Source of the DNA: Caldithrix sp.
GTDB taxonomy: Bacteria > KSB1 > UBA2214 > DYKH01
NCBI GenBank assembly: GCA_020722685.1
Contig: DYKH01000082.1
Location: 1 to 24,416 of the forward strand
Direction: 5' to 3'
Length of the DNA: 24,416 nt
Shown here one piece after another: positions 1-7,586 of this stretch (its first letter is position 1; every line of letters begins with the position of its first letter). Position numbers and translations under genes: made by a program. The notes under the pieces were generated by a model. The model did not search any database and was not told the DNA's origin. It saw only the letters and a program-made list of their open reading frames with translations.

Positions 1-89
1 CTGATAGAAGAATCGATGACTTACGAAAATCAAGGGCCAATATGATTCATTAAAGAGGGTAACAAAAGTGCAATTTTTAAAAAAACCTC

Positions 90-118
90 TTGACAGGAAT
101 ACTTTTTTGTAGTATATT
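90..118 (+). promoter_or_regulatory. Sigma70-type promoter of the TetR gene
   Basis: A perfect -35 box TTGACA (90-95) and a -10 box TATATT (113-118) are separated by 17 bp. Transcription should start near 125, about 30 nt before the TetR start codon. The -10 box is immediately followed by the palindrome at 119-138, so bound repressor would block this promoter. Boxes and spacing are read directly; activity is inferred. Confidence 0.75.
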
Positions 119-138
119 GTTAGTGGTTACTAACTAAC
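119..138. promoter_or_regulatory. Predicted TetR operator 1 (autoregulation site)
   Basis: The imperfect inverted repeat GTTAGTGG-TTAC-TAACTAAC has 8-bp arms matching at 6 of 8 positions and a 4-bp spacer. It abuts the -10 box of the TetR promoter and covers the expected transcription start. The right arm and overall geometry are identical to the site at 767-786, so both are probably bound by the TetR protein encoded between them. Confidence 0.65.
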
Positions 139-155
139 ATACATTTGGAAAAACA

Positions 156-743
156 ATGGCAAGAGAAAATTCCGAAGATCGAAAAGGACAAATCATTCAG
201 GCGGCAATGGAAATCATTTCCGAAGAGGGAGTGCAAAAGCTGACAATGATGCAAATCTCCAAGCGAGTCGGTGTGACTGATGCGGCCCTTTATAAGCATT
301 TCCGCAACAAGAAAGAAATCATCTTGGCGATGATTGATGAAGTCGGAAGAGCTTTGACGACCTTTATTAGCCAGCAAGTAGCTTCTTATGCCAATCCGGT
401 GGAGAAGCTGCAGCAAGTCTTGAAATTGCACTTGGCTTATTTAGAAAGAAATAAAGGTATCCCTCGTATTCTTTTCTCAGAAGCCATTCATGTCCAGGAT
501 CCGGACCTCAAGAAGCGAACCGCTACCATGATCAACAACTATATGGACCTGATCCATGGCATCCTTTACCGTGCGGTGCAGGAGGGACATGTGCGCAAAG
601 ACCTCGAAATCGACGCGGCGGCAATCGCTTTCTTAGGCCTCATTCAAGGTTCGGTGATTTTATGGTCGTTAAATGACTTTTCATTTTCTCTTGCCGAACG
701 GCATACGGCCCTTTGGCGTGTTTTTGCCGAAAGCCTAAAATAG
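156..743 (+). CDS. TetR/AcrR-family transcriptional regulator of the exporter operon
   Basis: This 195-residue protein has the length and architecture of TetR-family repressors. The N-terminal DNA-binding domain occupies about residues 10-56, with the helix-turn-helix near 30-49 (Ile-Ser-Lys-Arg-Val-Gly-Val-Thr, then Ala-Leu-Tyr-Lys-His-Phe). The helical remainder would bind ligand and dimerise. The gene stands first, upstream of an HlyD/ABC/TolC exporter, as cecR does upstream of ybhGFSR in E. coli. A strong promoter precedes it, and near-identical palindromes lie at its own promoter and in the 81-nt gap before the adaptor gene, so autorepression and control of the exporter are both likely. 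The Shine-Dalgarno is weak (GGAAA). The ligand cannot be predicted. The family assignment is firm; equating it with CecR is inference from gene context. Confidence 0.93.
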   Translation: MARENSEDRKGQIIQAAMEIISEEGVQKLTMMQISKRVGVTDAALYKHFRNKKEIILAMIDEVGRALTTFISQQVASYANPVEKLQQVLKLHLAYLERNKGIPRILFSEAIHVQDPDLKKRTATMINNYMDLIHGILYRAVQEGHVRKDLEIDAAAIAFLGLIQGSVILWSLNDFSFSLAERHTALWRVFAESLK

Positions 744-753
744 GGGGTTCTTT

Positions 754-782
754 TTGAGATTTATAGGTTAGTTAACCATAAC
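754..782 (+). promoter_or_regulatory. Candidate promoter of the exporter operon
   Basis: TTGAGA (754-759) and CATAAC (777-782) are 17 bp apart. The boxes are only moderate matches to consensus. The -10 box lies inside the perfect palindrome at 767-786, the expected arrangement for a repressed promoter. Read-through from the TetR promoter is an alternative. Confidence 0.38.
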
Positions 783-786
783 TAAC
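767..786. promoter_or_regulatory. Predicted TetR operator 2 (controls the exporter operon)
   Basis: This is a perfect inverted repeat, GTTAGTTA-ACCA-TAACTAAC, with 8-bp arms and a 4-bp spacer. It lies in the gap between the TetR and HlyD genes. It shares its half-site and spacing with the imperfect copy at 119-138. Two copies of one palindrome at the two promoters of a regulator-plus-target locus is the usual TetR pattern. Confidence 0.72.
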
Positions 787-824
787 AAATCACATCTAAC
801 AATGATCCTTAAGGAGCTTGACCT

Positions 825-1838
825 ATGAAAATCAGATTCTCAGACACAAGATTTGTTTCACTTCTGGGCGCTGTAACCGGTTTATCGCTGATGCTGTCGG
901 TTGCATCGTGCTCGCGAACGGGAAGCAGGGACATTAGCGCTTCCGGAACAATTGAAGCTACGGAAATAAACGTTGCCTCTAAAGTAGGCGGCGAGATCAA
1001 AGCTCTCTTTGTAGACGAAGGAAGCATTGCTAACGCCGGCGATACCCTGGCCGTCGTTGACCATGCCAATCAGGACCTCCAACTTAAACAGGCTGAAGCC
1101 GGTGTCGAATTAGCCGATGCTCAGCTCCGACTTTTGCAGAATGGCGCGCGGTCAGAAGACATTCAGCAGGCGGAGGAAGGCTTGAAGCAGGCTGAGGCGA
1201 GTTTTAAAATTGCCAATGAAGATGTCAAACGCATGCGCGAGCTGTTCACCACCAAAAGTGTCACCCAAAAGCAGAAAGACGACGCGGAAGCCCGCTACAC
1301 GGTTGCATTAGCCCAGTATAATACCGCCAAGCAAGCGCTGCAAAAGCTGCAGCGATTGGCCCGGCCAGAGGAGATACGCGCTGCTGAAGCGCGACTGGCG
1401 CAAGCGCAGGCCTCCGCGGAGCTGATAAAAAAGACGATTTCCGACTGCTACATTACCGCTCCCATCAGTGGCACGGTCACCCATGCGCCCATGGAGGTAG
1501 GTGAACTGGTGGGACCAGGAAGTACAATCATCACGATAGCCAATCTTGCCAAAGTTGATTTGATGATTTACGTCAGCGAGGTCGAGCTGGGCAAGGTGAA
1601 GCTGGGGCAAAAGGCGGAGGTGCAAATTGATACCAGTCCGGACCGGGTATTTTCAGGCAAGGTTGTGTATATTTCGCCGATAGCGGAATTCACGCCAAAA
1701 AACGTACAGACCAAAGAAGATCGAGTAAAGTTGGTTTTCGGCGTAAAGATTGAAGTCGATAACTCCGATGGTGTGCTCAAGTCCGGTATGCCGGCTGATG
1801 CTACCATTAAAACGACTCCTCCATCCACAGGGCTTTGA
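825..1838 (+). CDS. HlyD/YbhG-type periplasmic adaptor (membrane fusion) lipoprotein
   Basis: This 337-residue protein would bridge the inner-membrane ABC exporter and the outer-membrane channel. Its N-terminus carries a hydrophobic stretch (about residues 11-27) ending in the lipobox Val-Ala-Ser-Cys with Cys29, so it is predicted to be a lipid-anchored adaptor. A first biotinyl-lipoyl-like half follows (about 40-80). A long Ala/Glu/Gln-rich coiled-coil hairpin spans about 85-200, then comes the second lipoyl half (Ile-Thr-Ala-Pro-Ile-Ser-Gly-Thr-Val, about 207-215) and a beta-barrel region to the C-terminus. A good Shine-Dalgarno, AAGGAG (811-816), sits 8 nt before the ATG. The next gene starts 15 nt downstream, so they are co-transcribed. 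Position and size match YbhG of the E. coli YbhGFSR system. The substrate is unknown. Confidence 0.92.
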   Translation: MKIRFSDTRFVSLLGAVTGLSLMLSVASCSRTGSRDISASGTIEATEINVASKVGGEIKALFVDEGSIANAGDTLAVVDHANQDLQLKQAEAGVELADAQLRLLQNGARSEDIQQAEEGLKQAEASFKIANEDVKRMRELFTTKSVTQKQKDDAEARYTVALAQYNTAKQALQKLQRLARPEEIRAAEARLAQAQASAELIKKTISDCYITAPISGTVTHAPMEVGELVGPGSTIITIANLAKVDLMIYVSEVELGKVKLGQKAEVQIDTSPDRVFSGKVVYISPIAEFTPKNVQTKEDRVKLVFGVKIEVDNSDGVLKSGMPADATIKTTPPSTGL

Positions 1839-1853
1839 AAAAGGAGCATTGTC

Positions 1854-2771
1854 GTGAGCGAAACCGCTATCGAAGTACAAGGCCTGAGCAAGCGTTTTGG
1901 CGACATTCAGGCGGTGGACAATCTGAACCTGACTGTTCAGCGCGGCGAAATGTTGGGAATTGTCGGCCCCGATGGCGCCGGAAAAACAACGAGCATCCGT
2001 ATGTTATGCGGCATCATCGAGCCGACCTCCGGAAGCGCCAAAATACTCAGCCACGACCTAAAAAGGGATCTTGAGGAAGTCAAGAAGCACATCGGTTATC
2101 TTTCCCAGCGCTTTAGTCTTTATGGAGATTTGACCGTCGATGAGAATATCGAGTTCTTCGCCGAGATCCATCAGGTCAAAGACTATAAGCAACGCCGAGA
2201 AGAGCTTTTGCAGTTCACCCGTCTCACGCCCTTTCGTGATCGCTTAGCTGAAAGGCTTTCAGGCGGTATGAAACAGAAATTAGCCCTGGCTTGCACCCTC
2301 ATTCATACGCCGCAGATTATTTTTTTGGACGAGCCAACCACCGGCGTCGACCCGGTCTCCCGACGCGACTTTTGGAAAATTCTTTCCAATTTGCTCAAGA
2401 CCGGCATTACCATCGTGATGACTACGCCGTATCTCGACGAGGCCGAACGCTGCACCCGCGTCGGCTTGATGAATAAGGGCAGTCTGATGGTGGTCGACAC
2501 GCCGCAAAAAGTCAAAGCGATGATGAAGGGATATATCATTGAGATTGTATCCGGCCAAATACGCAAAGCTTTTGCGGTACTGAGAGAGTCACCGCATGTG
2601 AAGGAAGTGCAGGCCTTCGGCGACCGGCTCAACATTGTGGTTGAAGACAAGGACCGAGATTTTCCATTAATTCAAAATCAGCTACAAAAGGAAGGCATTG
2701 ACATCGCTGACTGGCGCGTCATTCCGGCCTCTTTAGAAAATGTATTCATCTCGTTAATGAAATCAAATTGA
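1854..2771 (+). CDS. ABC exporter ATPase 1 (YbhF N-half-like) with altered H-loop
   Basis: This 305-residue ABC ATPase starts with GTG 15 nt after the adaptor gene, behind AAAGGAG. It has a Walker A (Gly-Pro-Asp-Gly-Ala-Gly-Lys-Thr-Thr, 38-46), Q-loop Gln85, signature Leu-Ser-Gly-Gly-Met (135-139) and Walker B ending Asp159-Glu160 with the catalytic Glu kept. The H-loop reads Met-Thr-Thr-Pro-Tyr-Leu-Asp-Glu-Ala, so Pro192 (codon CCG at 2427-2429) replaces the usual switch His. The C-terminal ~90 residues are the accessory region common in drug/ABC-2 ATPases. E. coli YbhF fuses two such domains; here they are separate genes with a tolC-like gene between them. It probably pairs with ATPase 2 (4208-5158), which has an intact His. 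Family certain; pairing inferred. Confidence 0.93.
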   Translation: MSETAIEVQGLSKRFGDIQAVDNLNLTVQRGEMLGIVGPDGAGKTTSIRMLCGIIEPTSGSAKILSHDLKRDLEEVKKHIGYLSQRFSLYGDLTVDENIEFFAEIHQVKDYKQRREELLQFTRLTPFRDRLAERLSGGMKQKLALACTLIHTPQIIFLDEPTTGVDPVSRRDFWKILSNLLKTGITIVMTTPYLDEAERCTRVGLMNKGSLMVVDTPQKVKAMMKGYIIEIVSGQIRKAFAVLRESPHVKEVQAFGDRLNIVVEDKDRDFPLIQNQLQKEGIDIADWRVIPASLENVFISLMKSN

Positions 2772-2784
2772 GTAGAGGTAGATT

Positions 2785-4119
2785 ATGGGCATGCTAAGAC
2801 ATTTTTTCATCTTGTTTTTCGGTATCGTGCCGGCAACAATTGCATCGGCACAACAGGGGCAATCCCTCACTGTAGAAGAAGCCGTACAAATTGGGCTGCA
2901 AAACAGCAAAACCCTGCATTCATCGCGGATGAATATGCAATACACCGAAGCAAAGGCGAGCGAAATGGGAGCCACCCGCCTGCCGTCGCTTAAGCTTGGC
3001 GGAAGCTACGCGCGTTTGAGTGAAGTGCCGCCCTTTCAGGTATCACTGCCGCTGCCCACGCCGGCACCGGACAAATTCGTAATTTCTCCGGCTATTTTTG
3101 ACAACTATAATTCACGGCTTTCCCTGCAACAGCCGCTTTTCACTGGTTTTCGTCTACAGAGCAGCACGCGCATGGCCAAATACAATGCGCAAGCAGCACA
3201 GGAAAATTATAGCAAAGACAAAAGAGAGCTCATCTACGATATCAAAAATGCCTATTGGAACCTATATAAAGCAACGGAGCTGAAGAAGGTAATTGACGAG
3301 AACGTCGAACAGGTAAAAAGCCATTTGCAGGACGTGCAGAACTTTTACGCTCAGGGAATGGCAACGAATGACGACGTACTGAAAGTCCAAGTGCAGCTTT
3401 CCAGCGTGCAGCTTTTACAGATTGACGCCAAAAACGCCGTACAACTGGCTATGATTCGCTTGAACAGCCTTATCGGCTTGCCTCTGGATCAACAAGTTGA
3501 ATTGTCATCAAGGATCGAGCCGCAAGCAAAAGAATTTGGCCAGCTTTCTCTCCTTGTTAAACAAGCGCTGTTAAGACGCCCCGAAGCGAAAATTATGGAA
3601 TTTCGCGTAAAGTCTGCTGAAGCCGGTGTCACCCTAGCAAAGTCAGGCTGGTACCCGCAGATTTACCTTACCGGCAATTATTACTATGCACGGCCGAATC
3701 CGAGAATTCTCCCTGCCCGTGACGAGTTCAAAGACTCTTGGGACATTGGTGTCTCGGTCTCATTCGACATCTGGAATTGGGGGACGACGGGGCATCAAAC
3801 GAATCAAGCACAGGCACAGCTATTCCAAGCTCAAGATGCTCTCGGTCAACTGAAGGATGGCATCACCTTAGAGGTCACGCAGAGCTACTTGAACGTGCTG
3901 CAATCTAAAGAAAAAATAGCGGTAGCGCAGCAAGGCGTGCAGCAAGCGGAAGAGAGTTACCGCATGACTAACGAAAAGTACAAAATGGGTTTGGCGCTAA
4001 ACACCGATCTTTTGGATGCTGAGGTTGCTCTGCTACGGGCCAAAACGAATCATACTCAAGCGCTGGTTGATTTCGAGTTAGCGCAAGCCAATTTGCAAAA
4101 AACCATTGGTGAAGAGTAA
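2785..4119 (+). CDS. TolC-family outer-membrane efflux channel
   Basis: The 444-residue protein begins with a signal peptide (hydrophobic about residues 6-20, likely cut after Ala-Ser-Ala near residue 22). The mature start, Ser-Leu-Thr-Val-Glu-Glu-Ala-Val-Gln-Ile-Gly-Leu-Gln-Asn-Ser, is the typical TolC/OEP opening. Two OEP repeats follow, each with long amphipathic helices rich in Gln, Ala and Lys and short strands of the barrel. A Ser-Trp-Asp-Ile-Gly-Val-Ser-Val-Ser-Phe-Asp-Ile-Trp-Asn-Trp-Gly segment is typical of the second half. As a trimer it would form the exit duct. The gene lies only 13 nt after ATPase 1 and 88 nt before ATPase 2, an unusual place inside the ATPase pair. E. coli ybhGFSR has no channel gene of its own, so this locus is self-contained. 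Confidence 0.94.
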   Translation: MGMLRHFFILFFGIVPATIASAQQGQSLTVEEAVQIGLQNSKTLHSSRMNMQYTEAKASEMGATRLPSLKLGGSYARLSEVPPFQVSLPLPTPAPDKFVISPAIFDNYNSRLSLQQPLFTGFRLQSSTRMAKYNAQAAQENYSKDKRELIYDIKNAYWNLYKATELKKVIDENVEQVKSHLQDVQNFYAQGMATNDDVLKVQVQLSSVQLLQIDAKNAVQLAMIRLNSLIGLPLDQQVELSSRIEPQAKEFGQLSLLVKQALLRRPEAKIMEFRVKSAEAGVTLAKSGWYPQIYLTGNYYYARPNPRILPARDEFKDSWDIGVSVSFDIWNWGTTGHQTNQAQAQLFQAQDALGQLKDGITLEVTQSYLNVLQSKEKIAVAQQGVQQAEESYRMTNEKYKMGLALNTDLLDAEVALLRAKTNHTQALVDFELAQANLQKTIGEE

Positions 4120-4207
4120 TTCATCTACGATCGGCAAATTTTGGAATCTAAAGTGTAGGATGCGTCTCCGGACGCCGATTACAAATACTTTTGGTAGGAA
4201 AACCGAC

Positions 4208-5158
4208 ATGTCTGAATATGCGATTGAAGTAAAAAACCTGAGTAAAAAGTTCGGCAAATTCACGGCCGTTGATGACGTCAGCTTTAATGTCACCAAGGGC
4301 GAAATCTTTGGCTTCCTGGGCGCCAACGGTGCCGGTAAATCCACCACTATCCGCATGCTTTGCGGCCTATTAGGCTCATCCTCGGGCACAGCAACCGTTG
4401 GTGGGTACGATATCAACTCACAGCCGGATAAGGTCAAAGAGAACATCGGCTATATGTCGCAAAAGTTCTCTCTCTATGAAGATTTGACGGTTGAAGAGAA
4501 CATCACCTTTTTCGGCGGTGTTTATGGGCTTTCGGCTCCGCAAATCAAGGAACGAATGCCCTGGGTGTTGGAGATGGCTGGACTGAAGGGCCGGGAAAAA
4601 AGCCTGACCAAAGAGCTGGCCGGCGGATGGAAACAGCGTCTGGCTCTCGGCTGCGCCGTCTTGCATAAACCCAAGATCGTATTTCTGGACGAGCCAACCG
4701 GCGGCGTAGACCCGATCTCTCGACGTAACTTTTGGGAGCTTATCAACAAGTTATCCGAGGATGGCACCACGGTCTTTGTTACCACGCACTATTTGGACGA
4801 AGCGGAATATTGCAACACCGTCATGCTCATCCATGCCGGCAAGCTGATCGCCGGTGCCAGTCCGCAAGAGCTGAAGAAAAAGTACATCGAAAATCCCATG
4901 CTCGAAGTAGAAAGCGATAATGTCATCGAGGCCATGGACCTGCTGCAAAAGGAAAAATGGGTGCTGGAGACTTCGGTATTCGGGACCTATATCCATGTCA
5001 ACGTCGAAAATGAAGAGAACGGCAAAAAGCAGGTGCGTCGGCTCCTTACTGAGAACGGAATTCAAGTAAAACGAGTGGAAAGAATTAGTCCCTCTTTGGA
5101 GGATGTGTTTATTCACCTGATCGAGAAAAGAGCCAAAGACTTTCAGGAGGTAAAATAA
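4208..5158 (+). CDS. ABC exporter ATPase 2 (YbhF C-half-like) with altered signature motif
   Basis: The start at 4208 is chosen because AGGAA lies 7 nt upstream and the product then aligns from residue 1 with ATPase 1 (Met-Ser-Glu-x-Ala-Ile-Glu-Val). The open frame extends upstream to 4106, but that part overlaps tolC and looks non-coding. The 316-residue product has Walker A (38-46), Q-loop in Tyr-Met-Ser-Gln-Lys-Phe, Walker B ending Asp161-Glu162 and a normal H-loop with His194. The signature is Leu-Ala-Gly-Gly-Trp (137-141) in place of Leu-Ser-Gly-Gly-Gln. In a head-to-tail dimer this changed signature would face the ATP bound by ATPase 1. The 88-nt gap before it holds a small GCGTC-TCCG-GACGC hairpin (4162-4175) of unknown role. 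Confidence 0.93.
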   Translation: MSEYAIEVKNLSKKFGKFTAVDDVSFNVTKGEIFGFLGANGAGKSTTIRMLCGLLGSSSGTATVGGYDINSQPDKVKENIGYMSQKFSLYEDLTVEENITFFGGVYGLSAPQIKERMPWVLEMAGLKGREKSLTKELAGGWKQRLALGCAVLHKPKIVFLDEPTGGVDPISRRNFWELINKLSEDGTTVFVTTHYLDEAEYCNTVMLIHAGKLIAGASPQELKKKYIENPMLEVESDNVIEAMDLLQKEKWVLETSVFGTYIHVNVENEENGKKQVRRLLTENGIQVKRVERISPSLEDVFIHLIEKRAKDFQEVK

Positions 5159-5261
5159 ACCATTCGCAATCGACGCACAGAGTCGTCTCCTTCGGTTACA
5201 ATGAGCAGCACACTGAGCTCCTACGGTCATAAAGCAAAGCTATAGAATAACGAGGCAAAAT

Positions 5262-6389
5262 ATGTTCAGTCGCGTCAAACCCATTGTCAAGAAAGAATTC
5301 AGGCAGATTGCCAGGGACAAGCGCTCCTTGGGAGTGCTGTTGTTTATCCCGGCCTTTATGCTCATCATGTTTGGCTATGCTTTGAACTTGGATGTCAAAC
5401 ATACCTCCCTGGCTATTTATGATGAAGACAAGAGTCAAATGAGCCGTGAGTTTATTGACAACTTCCTGCACTCGGAATACTTCAATTTCAAATACTATTT
5501 GAGCAGCACCGATGAGATCGATAAACTGATGGCGGAAGAGATGGTGACCATTGCCGTGGTCATTCCACAAGATTTCTCGGAAAAGCTGCTTGCAGGAAAG
5601 GAGGCTGTAGCGCAAGTCATCGTGGACGGCTCCAACGCAACCACCGCCGGAACCGCCATGGGTTACGTTAATGCCATCATCCAAAATTATTCGACGACGA
5701 TCTCTGTTCAGGCTTTGGAACGAATGGGCCGCTCGAGCTTATTGCAGCCCATTGATTATCGTCCCCGCGTCTGGTACAACCCGGAGCTTAAGAGCGCCAA
5801 GTTCTTGGTGCCCGGATTGATCGCTTTTATTCTCATGATCACGGCGGTCATCTCCACCTCGCTTTCCGTCGTTCGCGAAAAGGAGCGCGGCACCATGGAG
5901 CAAATTACCGTTTCGCCCATCAAGCCCATCGAGCTGATTGTTGGGAAAACCATCCCGTTCATCTTTATCTCTCTGGTCTCGGCGATCATTATCTTGCTCG
6001 CAAGTTATCTGCTGTTCGATGTGGTCATTCAAGGAAGCTATCTTTTGCTTCTCGTCGTGCTGATCATTTTTTTAACCTCCTGTTTAGGATTGGGATTGTT
6101 GATCTCCACGATGGCCGAGACCCAACAAGTGGCCTTTATGGCATCGGTCATCATCAGCATGCTGCCCACGTTCACATTGTCAGGATTCGTTTTTCCGATC
6201 AGTAATATGCCGATTGCTGTTCAGGCGTTTACCTATGTCATACCCGCAAAGTACTTCTTGGTTGCCCTCAGAAGCGTCGTCCTAAAAGGTACTGGCTTGT
6301 CGGCCTTTTGGGATCAGATTCTGTTTTTGACCGCCTTTGCTGTCATCACCATAGGCCTGAGCTCCGTCAGGATGAAGAAGAAACAGTAA
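5262..6389 (+). CDS. ABC-2 type permease (YbhS-like)
   Basis: This 375-residue inner-membrane permease has one N-terminal membrane segment (about 24-44) followed by a large periplasmic loop of about 125 residues. A C-terminal block of five more hydrophobic segments starts near residue 180. The conserved cytoplasmic Val-Arg-Glu-Lys-Glu-Arg-Gly-Thr-Met-Glu-Gln element follows the second segment, and Leu-Ser-Gly-Phe-Val-Phe-Pro-Ile is near the fifth. This is the ABC2_membrane_3 architecture, and the length is close to E. coli YbhS. It is clearly paralogous to the next gene, including the shared Gly-Tyr-Ala-x-Asn-Leu-Asp-Val. A GAGG ribosome site sits about 8 nt before the ATG. The 103-nt gap upstream holds nothing I can assign. 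It likely forms a heterodimer with the following permease. Confidence 0.93.
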   Translation: MFSRVKPIVKKEFRQIARDKRSLGVLLFIPAFMLIMFGYALNLDVKHTSLAIYDEDKSQMSREFIDNFLHSEYFNFKYYLSSTDEIDKLMAEEMVTIAVVIPQDFSEKLLAGKEAVAQVIVDGSNATTAGTAMGYVNAIIQNYSTTISVQALERMGRSSLLQPIDYRPRVWYNPELKSAKFLVPGLIAFILMITAVISTSLSVVREKERGTMEQITVSPIKPIELIVGKTIPFIFISLVSAIIILLASYLLFDVVIQGSYLLLLVVLIIFLTSCLGLGLLISTMAETQQVAFMASVIISMLPTFTLSGFVFPISNMPIAVQAFTYVIPAKYFLVALRSVVLKGTGLSAFWDQILFLTAFAVITIGLSSVRMKKKQ

Positions 6390-6406
6390 GCGAAAGGTTT
6401 AGCGTT

Positions 6407-7537
6407 ATGAGAACCATTCTCCACATCATCATCAAGGAATTTATCCAAATCCGTCGCGACCCGAGGATGTTTCCCATCATCTTCATCTCGCCCATTTTCC
6501 AGCTCCTAATTTTAGGCTATGCGGCCAATTTGGATGTCCGGAATATAAAGACCGTTGTCTGCGATCAGGATCGGACGCACAACAGTCGTGAGTTTGTCTC
6601 CAGTTTTACCAACTCCGGCTACTTTACGGTGGCAAGCAATGTGGATAAGATCGAAGACGTGGATCACTACATCGATCACGGAAAGGCATCGCTGGCGGTG
6701 GTGATTCCGCGCGGTTTTGGCGATGATATTATTGCCGGTAGATCCGCTCAGCTCCAAGTCATCGCCGACGGCTCGGAGACCACTTCGGCAACGACCGGGC
6801 TAAATTATGCTTCCATGATCGTCACCAGCTACTCGCGCAACATTGTCCTACAAACTTTCGAGCGTTTCAAGCATCTCGGATTGAAAGCGTCCACGGTCAA
6901 TCCCGAGGTGCGAATATGGTATAATCCCTCTTTGAAGAGCCGAAACTTTATGGTTCCAGGCGTGCTGGCCTTGCTGCTGATGACGATGACGATGATGTTG
7001 ACCTCATTGGCGGTGGTGAAAGAGAAAGAGATTGGCACCATGGAACAGTTGATCGTCACGCCCATCCGGCCCTATCAACTCATCATCGGCAAGCTCACTC
7101 CGTTTATCGTCATCGGCTTGGTGGACGTCATTCTGGTCTTGCTGGTCGCCGCTTTTTGGTTCGGCGTCCCGGTTAAAGGAAGCGTGGCACTACTTTTGGG
7201 CTTGACCTTAATTTTCTTGATGACTACTTTGGGATTGGGTCTATTTGTCTCTACAATTTCGAGGACCCAGCAGCAGGCGATGATGACGGCGATTTTCTTT
7301 GTCATGTTACCCATGTTGTACTTGTCCGGATTTGTGTTCCCCATCGAAAACATGCCGAAGATTATCCAGTTTGTCACTTATTTCCTGCCGCTACGGTACT
7401 TCTTCGTGGTCATCCGGGGGCTTTTTCTGAAAGGCGTGGGCTTTCTGGAACTATGGGATGAAACGGCTATACTCTTTGTTTTTGGAATAGCCATTCTCAC
7501 CCTCAGCGTCTTAAGATTTCAAAAAAAGATAGGATAA
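6407..7537 (+). CDS. ABC-2 type permease (YbhR-like)
   Basis: The start at 6407 (17 nt after the previous stop, with AAAGG just upstream) gives a 376-residue protein that aligns with permease 1 from its first residues. The open frame continues upstream to 6308, but only by overlapping permease 1. Topology is the same: one membrane segment (about 20-40), a periplasmic domain of about 130 residues, then five hydrophobic segments. It carries Val-Lys-Glu-Lys-Glu-Ile-Gly-Thr-Met-Glu-Gln and Leu-Ser-Gly-Phe-Val-Phe-Pro-Ile. It closes the exporter operon; the next + strand gene is 242 nt away behind a large palindrome. Two permeases plus two ATPases suggest a 1:1:1:1 heteromeric exporter, which is inference from the YbhFSR precedent. 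Confidence 0.93.
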   Translation: MRTILHIIIKEFIQIRRDPRMFPIIFISPIFQLLILGYAANLDVRNIKTVVCDQDRTHNSREFVSSFTNSGYFTVASNVDKIEDVDHYIDHGKASLAVVIPRGFGDDIIAGRSAQLQVIADGSETTSATTGLNYASMIVTSYSRNIVLQTFERFKHLGLKASTVNPEVRIWYNPSLKSRNFMVPGVLALLLMTMTMMLTSLAVVKEKEIGTMEQLIVTPIRPYQLIIGKLTPFIVIGLVDVILVLLVAAFWFGVPVKGSVALLLGLTLIFLMTTLGLGLFVSTISRTQQQAMMTAIFFVMLPMLYLSGFVFPIENMPKIIQFVTYFLPLRYFFVVIRGLFLKGVGFLELWDETAILFVFGIAILTLSVLRFQKKIG

Positions 7538-7586
7538 GCAAGGCTGCTTCTTGTCGGTTGAATGGATAATGCAGCGAAGCCCTAAC

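Noticed and set aside
1..45. Open frame from the window edge ending in TGA (possible C-terminus of an upstream gene)
   Set aside because: Fourteen codons without a stop are expected by chance and nothing is recognisable; it cannot be judged without upstream sequence.
4106..4207. N-terminal extension of ATPase 2
   Set aside because: It overlaps the tolC gene, has no ribosome site, and adds residues with no counterpart in ATPase 1. The start at 4208 has AGGAA at good spacing.
5196..5684. 162-codon frame on the - strand opposite permease 1
   Set aside because: It overlaps a firmly identified gene and its translation is rich in His, Asp and Gln without domain signs, typical of an antisense shadow.
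6308..6406. N-terminal extension of permease 2
   Set aside because: It lies within permease 1 in another frame; the paralogue alignment starts at 6407.
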